Shown one piece after another: positions 50,401 through 62,400 of a stretch of 64,000 nt of DNA (position 1 is its first letter; every line of letters begins with the position of its first letter). The DNA lies in assembly GCA_032158295.1 (NCBI GenBank), contig CM063257.1:496001-560000 (forward strand). Reading direction: 5' to 3'. The notes beneath the pieces were generated by a model. That model searched no databases and was not told where the DNA came from. It saw only the letters and a list, made by a program, of their open reading frames with translations. Source of the DNA: Pycnopodia helianthoides. Lineage: Eukaryota > Echinodermata > Asteroidea > Forcipulatida > Asteriidae. Made by a program: the position numbers and the translations under genes.

Positions 50401-53400
50401 TCGTATAGTCGTAGGTATGTGAGAGGCAAGTCTCTTGCACTAAGTGACTGAGGCATAAGGAGAAAAATGAAGGAGGAGTCAAAGCCAAGAGGACTGAAAA
50501 AAGTTGGGGAGATGTATTGTTTCTCCTCATTATGCCCTAGTTCATAGTTGCAAATTGAAAAACTGCCATGACCTTTACAAGAACTTTAGTACTGACCAGT
50601 GATTCAATAACTTCTCCATTGTTCTTTAAGCTGCAAGTTTTTATCTTATCTGTTGTAATTTATATTGTTAGGTTGATTTTTTGTCCATTTCTTTCCCAGT
50701 TCACCATGGATATTGTCAGGCTGCGACCACTTTGGGGCCCCCTGTTTCAAGCCGTAAGTGTGTTAGGGTAGATTTCCATTCCTAGAGCTGCATAACAACC
50801 GCATAGCTCTAGAAGTAGCTTTAGATTAAAAGGATCATGGTATTTGTTTTTTCAGAGTGTGTTTGAAAATTTTATTCTGTAACTAAGGAAAACTGACTGG
50901 GTAAATTTTAAATAATTTAGGGATTGAATAAAGACAAATTGACTAGAGCAGGACTTGAACATGTGCCATAGCTCTACAAACTGAGCATTCTAGCCCTCCA
51001 GTCAGTGTTCCGTCCCAACTTGACAATCGTCCCAACTATAGTTGGGATGCCACAATTTAGTACTCAAGTTGGGACTAGTCCCAACTATAGTTGGTGCGAT
51101 TGTCAAGTTGGGGCGGAACATCCATATTTTGTCACTTCTCCCTATTTTGTCAAAGATATATCGTCAAAGATATTAACAAAATAGGAAGCCTGCCAACATG
51201 AGGGCTAGATAGCTCAGTTGGTAGTGCACATACGTTAATACGGAGGTCACAAGTTTAAGTCCCGCTCTAGTCAATTTTTCTTTGTTCAACCCAAAAATGT
51301 TACAAATATATTCTGTCAACAGTGAAAAGTTATAGAAAGCTATACAGTTATCTCCTTTCGAGCTTTTCCAAAAGAACACTTCAGGCACCAGGATTTGAAC
51401 CCACCCTCAACATTCTGTGCTTAAAACAAGGTTCTTAGCTGATATTTTTGTTGACTGTTTATTCAAACTCAGAACCAACTGATTGGAATTGTGACTTTGA
51501 GCAGGATCTCTGTACATACAGCCAAGCTCAAGATGACAACTTTGACTGGACCAGAGATTTTGGAGGGACGGCTTCCACAAATACTGGGCCTAGTGTGGAC
51601 CACACAAAGGGAGATGGTGAGAGCAAGGTTTAGAAACTCAAACTACATGTCGGCGGTTCAGTGCTATAAAATCGATGTTCTCACTTAACAGTGGTCCGCT
51701 GGCCTAGTGCCAGTTCAAACACCCGAGGACCAGTCAGAATTCACTCCTACTAGTCCGGCTGGCTAGTTGATTGCGTCCCACCTCTATTATGTCAACCACG
51801 CATTGTTCATATTGTATTAAGGAGACTTTTGTCTGGTATTTTTTTTATAATCAAAGTACCAATTGGACCACATTCCGGATGGGGCTGTTCACAGGAATCT
51901 TTTTGTTTTCGTATTATACTGATTGTTCATATTGCTTCAAATTATTATTTCAACCTCATCCTCATATCTCATCCCCTTACATTATAGCTACTGGTTTCTA
52001 CATGTACATTGAGACTTCAAGCCCTCGTATTCAGGATGAGGTGGCGCGTCTAGAGAGTGCTCTTATTCCTAATGGCAGCAATCAGATGTGCGTTACCTTC
52101 TGGTATCACATGTTTGGAGATCACGTTCAAGATCTTAATGTTTATATCAAGACGTTGAACGGACTCGGAACGGCAAAGTGGATGAGATCCGGGACTAAGC
52201 TGAACCAATGGTACCAAGGAGATTTAAGTGTCATCCCTAACGCTGACTTCCAGGTGAAGATGAATACTTTATTATCTCTAATAATAATAATAATAATAAT
52301 AATAAAACAATATTTATAGAGCGCCTTATGCAAGGACCTCAAGGCCCTTCACAGATAAAAACAAAGCAAAAAAAACAATTTAACAGTAAAAAGTCACAAG
52401 AGACAAGTCAGGTTTGTTCAGGTTGTATTTGAGGGACTCGAACCCACACTCTGCTGATTAGAAACACCAGAGCTTGAGTCCGGTGTTCTTAACTGCTCGG
52501 CCACGACTTGCTGCAAAATGACAAAAAGTCAAGCTTGAAATATTGAAGTAACTGACAGCCCTACATTGTTTGATATTTTGTTCAGGTTGTATTTGAGGGA
52601 CTCGAACCCACACTCTGCTGATTAGAAACACCAGAGCTTGAGTCCGGTGTTCTTAACTGCTCGGCCACGACTTGCTGCAAAATGACAAAAAGTCAAGCTT
52701 GAAATATTGAAGTAACTGACAGCCCTACATTGTTTGATATTTTGTTCAGGTTGTATTTGAGGGACTCGAACCCACACTCTGCTGATTAGAAAACACCAGA
52801 GCTTGAGTCCGGTGTTCTTAACTGCTCGGCCACGACTTGCTGCAAAATGACAAAAAGTCAAGCTTGAAATATTGAAGTAACTGACAGCCCTACATTGTTT
52901 GATATTTGTTTCAGGTTGTATTTGAGGGACTCGAACCCACACTCTGCTGATTAGAAACACCAGAGCTTGAGTCCGGTGTTCTTAACTGCTCGGCCACGAC
53001 TTGCTGCAAAATGACAAAAAGTCAAGCTTGAAATATTGAAGTAACTGACAGCCCTACATTGTTTGATATTTTGTTCAGGTTGTATTTGAGGGACTCGAAC
53101 CCACACTCTGCTGATTAGAAACACCAGAGCTTGAGTCCGGTGTTCTTAACTGCTCGGCCACGACTTGCTGCAAAATGACAAAAAGTCAAGCTTGAAATAT
53201 TGAAGTAACTGACAGCCCTACATTGTTTGATATTTTGTTCAGGTTGTATTTGAGGGACTCGAACCCACACTCTGCTGATTAGAAACACCAGAGCTTGAGT
53301 CCGGTGTTCTTAACTGCTCGGCCACGACTTGCTGCAAAATGACAAAAAGTCAAGCTTGAAATATTGAAGTAACTGACAGCCCTACATTGTTTGATATTTT

Positions 53401-56400
53401 GTTCAGGTTGTATTTGAGGGACTCGAACCCACACTCTGCTGATTAGAAACACCAGAGCTTGAGTCCGGTGTTCTTAACTGCTCGGCCACGACTTGCTGAA
53501 AATGACAAAAAGTCAAGCTTGAAATGTTGAAGTAACTGACGGCCCTACATTGTTTGATATTTTGTTCAGGTTGTATTTGAGGGAGTCGTCGGTTCTACTT
53601 ATCTGTCAGATATCGCTATTGATGACATCACCGTAACCAATGAGATTGTCCCGGTAGGTGTCATTCAAGACCAAATTCAGATTTGTGCTGAGGTTTTTTT
53701 TTCTTAAATAAGAGTTCTCTTCAAAGTGAATAACTATTAGAAAACTTTTAGGCAAAGTATGGTACTGTTGTTCAAACAGGGTGCCATTTCATGGCTCTGC
53801 TTACTGCAGAACTCTGCACTTACAGTCACCATTTTCTGCTTACTGTGTAAGCGCCAAATTTCTTAAAATAGTCTATACTATCAACAGCTGCAGTGCTTCT
53901 CACCAAGTAAGTTTTTATGGTCAGTGATTTTTGTCGTAGTTACCAATCTATGACCCTACCTTTAAAATCTTATTTCATTATAAATAACTGACTCAATTCT
54001 TCTCTGTGTTGATGAACAGCGAGAGAGTTTTGTGAGTTCCAAGATGTGGACATCTGCAATTTCGTCCAAGACGGCACAGATGACTTTGATTGGGTGCAGA
54101 ACAGTGGAGCAACAACATCAGCAAATACAGGACCATCAGTGGACGTCTCCTATGGAACAGATTTTGGTAAGGGCGTATCCATGACAATGATAGTAACCCT
54201 GACGATGATAGTAACCATGGCAATGATAGTAACAGTGATGACAAACGGGAAGGAGATGAGAGGGTTTCAGGATATGGAGGATGAAGATTGACAATAATAT
54301 TTTGGGGATTTTTATCCTTATATCGATGATTAAAAAACACTTGTACACTCCGTGCTTTCTGAGTTGTTTGCGGTACCCGTTGCTAAGGATTTAAACTGGC
54401 TTCTCCCTTCAGGGCACACTGGATGGTCTAGTGGTTAAGACATCTGCTCTAGAATGCAGGGGTCATGGGTTGGAATCCCATCAAATAGCCTGTGGAATGG
54501 TTTTGCCACAGTATTTTGAAAGCACTGAGTATACAGTGTTGCCACACATCGGCATAATGGTCCAAGGATGAGAAAGTGCAGACTCTTTTTTAAGGTCAGA
54601 CTTTTTGAGTGAAGACAAACAATTTGTTAGTTTGTCCACATGTGCATAAATCCTGGTCTTTGATCTACTTCTCTAGTGCTGAGGACACTGTTTCCTAAAA
54701 GCTCTGCGACATCAAAACCTCCAGGGTTTACCAAAAGGTGGAAATGCCATCATTTCTACAATCCTCCTATAACTTGGATGTTAGTTTTAGACTTATTCAT
54801 CAGCAATGACTCAAATAAAATTCTTCATCCCCATAGCAATAAATACATCCATTAAAGAAAGACAAGTTCAAATTTTTCCACATTTTTAGAAGTATTGTTC
54901 AATTACAATAACCATCGATGTATGAAGCATACGGGCCCAAAAATCTTACCGTTATATATACTCTACTTGTATGTCTTATTCCAAGACTGCATAATTCTGT
55001 CCTTGATGTTCATTATGTCAAAGACTTGGGCAAGGTTCGAAATTAGTGGCTACAACTGCGGCTACGGCTTGATCATCACTTGAAGGAGCGTGAAGCATAC
55101 ATCGCCCATAGCAACACCCTTAAGCAACAGCCATAGCGGCAGCAGCCAATGTGGACATAGCCTTACATTAATGTACTTTCTTTATTTTTCCTGAAGGCAA
55201 GTACATGTACATTGAAGCATCTGGACAGACAGTAGGGTCCGTAGCTAGACTAATGACCCCTGTGGTGACCCCTAGTCCAGGCATTAGTAGCTACTGCTGG
55301 TTCTTCCAGTATCACATGTATGGAGATCAGATGGGAACATTGAATGTTAAGGTAAGTCTGGTGACCTGTGGCCAATAGCACTCCATTAATAGCGTCACAT
55401 TCAGTCTGGTGACCTGAGGCCAATAGCCCTCTGCACTAATGGCGTCACTTTAAGTGGGGCCAAGCACTCTTTACTGGGGTGCCAGTCAATTGATTGGCTT
55501 CTGACTGACACCCCGAGCAAAGATACTGACAAAATAGGGAGACCGCCAACATTAGGGCCAGACAGTTCAGTTGGTAGCTCTAGATAGCATCACCCTAGCC
55601 ACAATACATACAGATAAAAAGATGGTGGCACATTTAAATGTCTTCCAATACCTGAGGGGGGGGGAGGGGCCTAATATTGACTGTCCACCCCCAAACTGTG
55701 TTATATTTGTATAATATTTCAAGATATTTAAACTGATTTTATTTCAGATTGCAAGCACATCATCCCAGTCCGTCCTGTGGACTCGTAATGGTAATCTAGG
55801 CAACCTATGGTCAGTTGGTTACGCCAGAGTGACCTCATTAGTTCCATATCAGCTGGTGTTTGAAGGCATAGTGGGTACCGGGGAACGCAGCGATATCGCT
55901 GTTGATGATGTCGGTTTCACATTAGGAGGATGTCCTTTTCAAGGTATGTATGTAATCAAGAAAGTTTGAATTGCGCTAAGCATAATTTTTTATGTAGCAG
56001 TAGTATTTATTTTAATTTGTCAAAATTTCAGCAGGCCAATGTTATTTGGAAAAGTATTCATGCATGATGGCGTGTCAAGGCTGAGCGGTTAAGAGCACTA
56101 AACTCAAGGTCTGGTGTTTCTGATCTGCAGAGCGTGGGTTCCAGTCCCGGTCGTGGCACTTCTGTCCTTGAGCAAGCTACATAGTTGCTTTGTCCTTCAG
56201 AGAGGACATTAAGCCGTAGGTCCCATGTACTAGGATTGGTAGTGCACGTTGAAGAACCCAGAACACTTATTGTGGAAGGGTAGGGGTTAACCCTGGTGTT
56301 TCTGGTTCGCATAGCAAGCACCCTTGTTTACAAGAGTAGGGTTAACCCCGGTGTTTCTGGTTCACATGGCAAGCACTCTTATTTACAGGTTTTCTTGCTA

Positions 56401-59400
56401 CTTTCGGCTCCAAACCTGGCATACATGTCCAACCTAAATTCCCTCGGTTCACCGTTTATCAACAACTCTTAAGAGACACAGCGACATGTTGGAGGAGACT
56501 TTGAGTCTCTCCAAGACATCTGAAAAGGAAGTCTACAACTCTTAAATATACCCTGAAAGTAAAAGTAGCTCAATGCAATTTCTCATTCTGCTTCTCATAA
56601 TCCTAAAAGCCAGAATTTGTTGATTTGTATCAACGTGTCAACAAATATTTAATTGACAAGTCGGATGTGATTTTCTCCACTAATATCATTCAATTTAATT
56701 AATTACAGATAGAAAGTGAGCTGAAATCATTGTATTTATGTTGTATTTTGTAGCCTATTAATATACTTATAGTTACCTACGCCTAGCTCGTAGGTGGGAG
56801 TCCGCTGAAGCTCACTGCTCCACAGAGACCGTACAGATAGGACACGTCTAATGTTGCAGTTGACTGGATTCGGACTGCTGCATGGCCAGGGGTGCATGGT
56901 GCAACCCAGCTACCGGTCACGCCCGACTGGTTTATTGCATAACTCTATTTACCGTAGTGACCATTACTTTACTACATTTACTTGAATGAAATGTTGTCAA
57001 TATGTTTTTCCAGAGAACTGTGATTTTGAGGCGGGAACCTGTCTTTGGACGAATGACATCACAGGCGATGAATTTGATTGGCTGCGTTTGAGTGGATCCA
57101 CTACAAGTACATACACTGGACCAGTCGTTGATCATACGACACTCAGTCAGAGCGGTAAGTTGTGAGAAAATAGAATTAGCTGTTGCAAACTGCTTACCAA
57201 CCAAAAGGACCTGCAGTATAAATGCAAAAAATTAGTTAGTGGCCTGACGTTTCGACCCTAGCAGAGTCTTTCTCGAAGGCTAAATGACAAGACAACAGAC
57301 ATACATGCATACAAGGGTGACAAGAGCAGTCAAGTGGAAATACATGAATAGAGAGAGTGGAGAGAGAAATGCATAAAGCATTCAGAAAAAGCAGGGGGAA
57401 GCAGGGATTGTGGAGACAAAGGGGGGGAGGGGGTTTGGAGGGAAGGGGATGGCTTGACCACAAGAGGTTGGAAACACAAAGGACAAAATGGAAGGTTGAA
57501 AGAAAAGAAAATAATTAGTTGTGTCACATCTGTACCTGTCAAGTAGAGGGCGGTTGTCTGCTCCAAGCCAATACGGCTCATTAGGCCCATGTTTATATCC
57601 GGTTTCATTGGCATGAAACAACTGGGAATGTTTCTATTCCCCCTGGACAGGATGCCAGTCCATTGCAGGGGAGTCCCCAGCTCTTGTTGGTACCCATTTT
57701 TACTCCTGGGTGGAGAGAAGCAATTAGGATAAAATGCTTTTTTTCAAGGACACAAGTGTCACAACTGAACAGGTCATGATTCAAACCGACATTTTGTAAA
57801 CTACAGAACTTGAGTCAACCTCCCTGACCTCACACATCAGTGTACCAAAAGTTAAATTAAGTTTTATGTAAATGTAACTTTGGAACACTGAGGCAGTCAG
57901 ACACACCTAGGCTTTGGCTGGAAGTGTTCACCTTGTTTGCATCGGGGATAAAGAATAATATTTGGTTTTTACCCTAACACCGATGTATTCTGCTAGTATT
58001 CTAGTTGGTAAGACATCTGCTCTAGAATGGCAAAGGTCGTTGGTTCGAATCCCACCCGAGTAACTTTTCAGTGGATTTTGTTCACAGAACTCGGGAAAGT
58101 ACTGAGTATACATACAGTGCTTTACATACATCAGTGTTAGGGTAAAAACAAATAATATTGATGATATTCATCATAAAGATAGAAATTAAACTGGAATAAT
58201 TTGACTTCTGCTTGGATATCTCCCTTTGTAGGTTTTTACATGTACACAGAAACTAGTTCCCCTAGAGTTGTTGGAGACACAGCTAACTTCAGGAGCCCAG
58301 AGATGGTTCCTGACGCTGGCGATGGCCCAATCTGTCTGACCTTCTGGTATCACATGTTTGGTACTGATATTGGTGAGCTTAGTGTTTCCGTGGTTACCGA
58401 GCCATCTACAGCCAATGAAGCAGTCATGATGAGATGGCTGGTAAGCGGCCAGCAGAGTACCGATGAATACGACTGGCTGAGTGGGCAGTTTGAGGTGTCC
58501 GAGACTCTACCTTTTCAGGTTTGTTGAATATTTAGTCAACTTTTAACTAAAGGAATCCAATTTTAATCTTTAACATTGTTTCCTTGAGACTTGATCAACA
58601 TTGCACAAAGTTTTCTCATGATAAATGATTATCTTTAATACGGAACTGAATTTGATTTTTCTTCTCACTAGTTTTCTTGTCACACAATTACAAAGATTAA
58701 CAAGACCTTTGCTTCTGCTTATACAAACCAAAGCTTGCTGTAACCAGAAATTTTTTCTTAGCTGAGAGTCGAGTTTCTTTTAATTCTTTTTGGTGGCCGG
58801 GTTGGTGTAGTGGTATCTGTCCTTGCTTTCCACCTTATGGACCCTGGTTTGAATCCCGCCTGGGAGGGGATGCACTATGTGTATTGGGTTTTTAAGTCCC
58901 TACCTGATTGCAAAGGTTTTCCCTGGAATAATTCTCTGGGGTTTTCCTCCTACATCTAAAACTAAATCTTCATTCCTTGTTTTCCCTCCGTTGAGCTCTT
59001 GGCTAGTATAGTGATTAAGTTCACTTTTCTGAGAGTCCTTGGCTTCGCAACCAGAGTTAATATATAAAATGAAGGAAAAACAAACAGTTTGAAGAGATAA
59101 GTCTTAGGTTTGTGAATACAACATTTACAACAAAGAAATGGCAGTTTTAATGACGTACTTTATGAGTTTGGGGAGGGAAGCAAGATGTGATTTAGATTTT
59201 TCACTGTGAAGATGTTAACATTGGGGGCAAGTATTATTTGTTCAATCTTTTATAAAAAATCTTGTGTTTTTTTCTAGATTATCTTCCAAGGTATTGTAGG
59301 GATAACTTACCTCGGGGACATTGCTCTTGATGATATTGAACTCCTCAGTGGAACTTGTACCAGTAAGTCACTCTAATTTTACCACAATATTATTTGGTTT

Positions 59401-62400
59401 TACCCTTTCAGCGATGTGTGTAAAGCACTGTACACTCAGTACTTCCCCGAGTTCTGTGGAAAAAATCCACAGGCATATTACTCGGGTGGGATTTGAACCC
59501 ACAACCTTTGCCATTCTAGAGCAGATGTCTTACCAACTAGACCACCAAGATTGCCTGGTAGCTAGAGGCAGTTCGAAGCCTATATTTCAGGAACGAGTAC
59601 CACAACAACAGTCTGTCACAGAACGGTTACCCATAACATTGTGGCGTGTTATGTGCGAGCAGTTAAGAATACTGGACTCAAGCTTTGGTGTTTCTGATCA
59701 GCAGGGTGTGGGTTCGAGTTCCCGTCGTGGCACTTGTTTCCTTTTTCAAGATACTTTACCATCATTGCCTCAACCTTTGAATGAGACATTAAGCCAAAGG
59801 CCCTGTGTACTAGGAGTGGTAGTGCACAGTTTTTAGAACAGTGCATTTAAGAGTTACGTCTGCAAATATGCTGGAGGTGAATGGCTACCCTCTCAACCAA
59901 ACTGGCAGCAGAGACAACCTCTGTACCATCAGTTTGGGGTCTCTAAATATTGTTAATTTTCCCCTCAGTTTTGCCATTGACGCATTTCTAAATTTACAAT
60001 TTTTTTCTTCTCATGACATTTATGTGTTTTGATAAGAATTGTTTAAATAAAACCCAGCTAAATATAGTACCCATGAAACTGAATTTCAGAAGTTCACACA
60101 TAAACAAGTTGAAGTAAATTGGAGTTTAGTAGAAGCCAAAGTAAGTTAAATTTTATTTTTATACCTTGAATTGAGACAATATTTCTTGCTTTATCTAAAA
60201 AAGAAAATTACCTCGTCATTTCAGCTCAACCGAGGGCAGCAGATCCTTTCCTTTACACCAACAACTGCACATGTGACTTTGAGTCCCTCTTGTGTTCATG
60301 GACCCAAGATGTAACAGATGTATTTGACTGGACGTTAACGAGTACCTCAACTCCGTCATCAGGGACTGGACCAACATCAGAACACAATGCTGCCGGTAAG
60401 TGGATCTTTTTTCTTAGTACTATTTACCTAATAAAATATCACTCCACTCACCATAGCAATTGCATTAAAGAATGTAATAGACCTCGTGCGTAGGCCACCA
60501 ATGTTGGAAGTCAAACAATGGAAACATGCATGTGTGTGTATAGACTGGTCCCCTGTCCTTATCCGCAAGACCTCAAGGATAAGAACAGGCACCAGTCTAT
60601 TAATCCAATGCTTCTATTGGACAGACATGCGTGTAAACAGTAATCTTTGGCCGTACTACTAGCTGTACACCAAAACTGTTGTGCACACATCCAATCCACG
60701 ACTGAATGGGATGCGAGGTCAAAGGTGCGTTTGTCAGGATCCCTCCAAACGCTCAAAGCCGGTCTCTGGCGTTATTCACGAGCCTTGAAGTGTGACGTCA
60801 GATGTTTGGTCTAGTGTGTACACACCACGCCGGCTCTCAACCACTGATTGGTGTTCATTTGATCTCAATGAGGGCGCTGTTGGAGCTTGCAGGGGTCTGT
60901 AAAACTAATTGTTGTACCCAACAAGCTTTGCAAAACCCCTTCCCATGCCACTGTTCAATTCTTATGTTCCCTTAATTCCTGAATTGCTAATTTGCCAGTA
61001 ACTGTTTTAAATTACTATTCACTAATCAGCAGTTTAACAGGTCCACTTAGAGGGGCAACAGAGACATCGACCTACCTGATCCTGGCCATTGCCTTGGTGC
61101 CCCTTAAAATGCTTGAGTACAAATTCAAAGTTGTCTCATTGTTTAAATAATTCTCTACTAGTTGGTTAATAATATGCTTGCATTGAGTCCTCTTTTCTAC
61201 TTGTAGTTGGTGACAAATTAATTGTTTTACCGATTCTCTACTAGGTGGTTACTATGCCTTCATTGAGGCCTCTTCTCCACAAGTACTTGGTGACGCTGCT
61301 AGTCTCATCTCCAGTCGCCTTGACCCCACTAGCCCCGGGCCAGCCTGTATTGAGTTCTGGTATCACATGTTTGGAGGTGGAGTTGGTTCATTGAATCTGT
61401 ATACATCAGTATCAAATGTACGGACACCGGTGTGGAGTTTAGCTGGTTCCCAGGAAGATGCATGGAGGGTTGCTAGGGTTACAGTTGCATCACCGGTTCA
61501 ATTCAATGTAAGTCATCTGGTGTCTCTCATAGGACCAAAAATATCTGACTTATTATCCAAATTCAGAGTAGCTAATATTTTCTTTAGATGAATAAATCAT
61601 GCTCTAAAGATCTACTTGTGCTAAAGCTGCTGTCATAAAAGCTACTTGGAATCGACCACTCCAGGGGTTATCGAAAAGTGGAAATTCCATCAATTCAACA
61701 TACATCCTAGCACTTTAATAATAATAAAAAGAAGAAAATAAATAATAACAATAATAATAATAGTAAAAGGCATTTATACAAGCGCTCTCTACATTGGGTA
61801 CAAAAGCGCTTTACATAAAACATAGTAACAAATGCAAACAAATGAAGAGGCCTCCCATTTCTAAAACGAAATGAACTTTCCAATTCAGATTATTTTCCAG
61901 TCATTTTTACTTTAACAAAATGGGATATAAATCAATAATATTCACCGTGTCTGGGCGTATGGTGATGATTATACAGATATAGAATGGTCTCTAAAGGGTA
62001 AATACAAAGTTTGTTTATAAAAACTAAATATAATTGTCTTCCTTTTCACTATCAGGTTATTCTGGAAGCTGTTGTTGGCACAACCTATCAAAGTGATATA
62101 TCAGTAGATGATATACTATATACTTCTGGATCTTGCCCACCAATCAGTAAGTCCACCCTACAATGCCTCCCTGGTATTCAGAGTGATATATCAGTAGATG
62201 ATATACTATATACTTCTGGATCTTGCCCACCAATCAGTAAGTCTACCTTACAATACCTCCCTAGTATTCAAAGTGATATATCAGTGGATGATATACTATA
62301 TACTTCTGGATCTTGCCCACCAATCAGTAAGTCCACCCTACAATACCTCCCTAGTATTCAAAGTGATATATCAGTGGATGATATACTATATACTTCTGGA

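Larger units (their letters stand above)
47523..51472 (+). other. Intron 1 of the MAM gene
   Basis: Contains the 770-bp tandem duplication (47551-49093) and a paired tRNA-derived palindrome (50886-51295). The open frame at 49144-49431 (basic, with one CxxC near its end) is not recognisable and may be element debris. Confidence 0.55.

Noticed and set aside
52419..53569. 164-bp repeats as a tRNA gene cluster on the minus strand
   Set aside because: The tRNA-like part is only a SINE head, has no full cloverleaf and is fused to copied exon and intron sequence.
53570..53653. Exon 4 of the MAM gene ending at the ccg|gtaggt donor
   Set aside because: This gives phase 0, but the next exon needs phase 1 to read FCEFQD; the gtag|gtgtca donor at 53658 fits.
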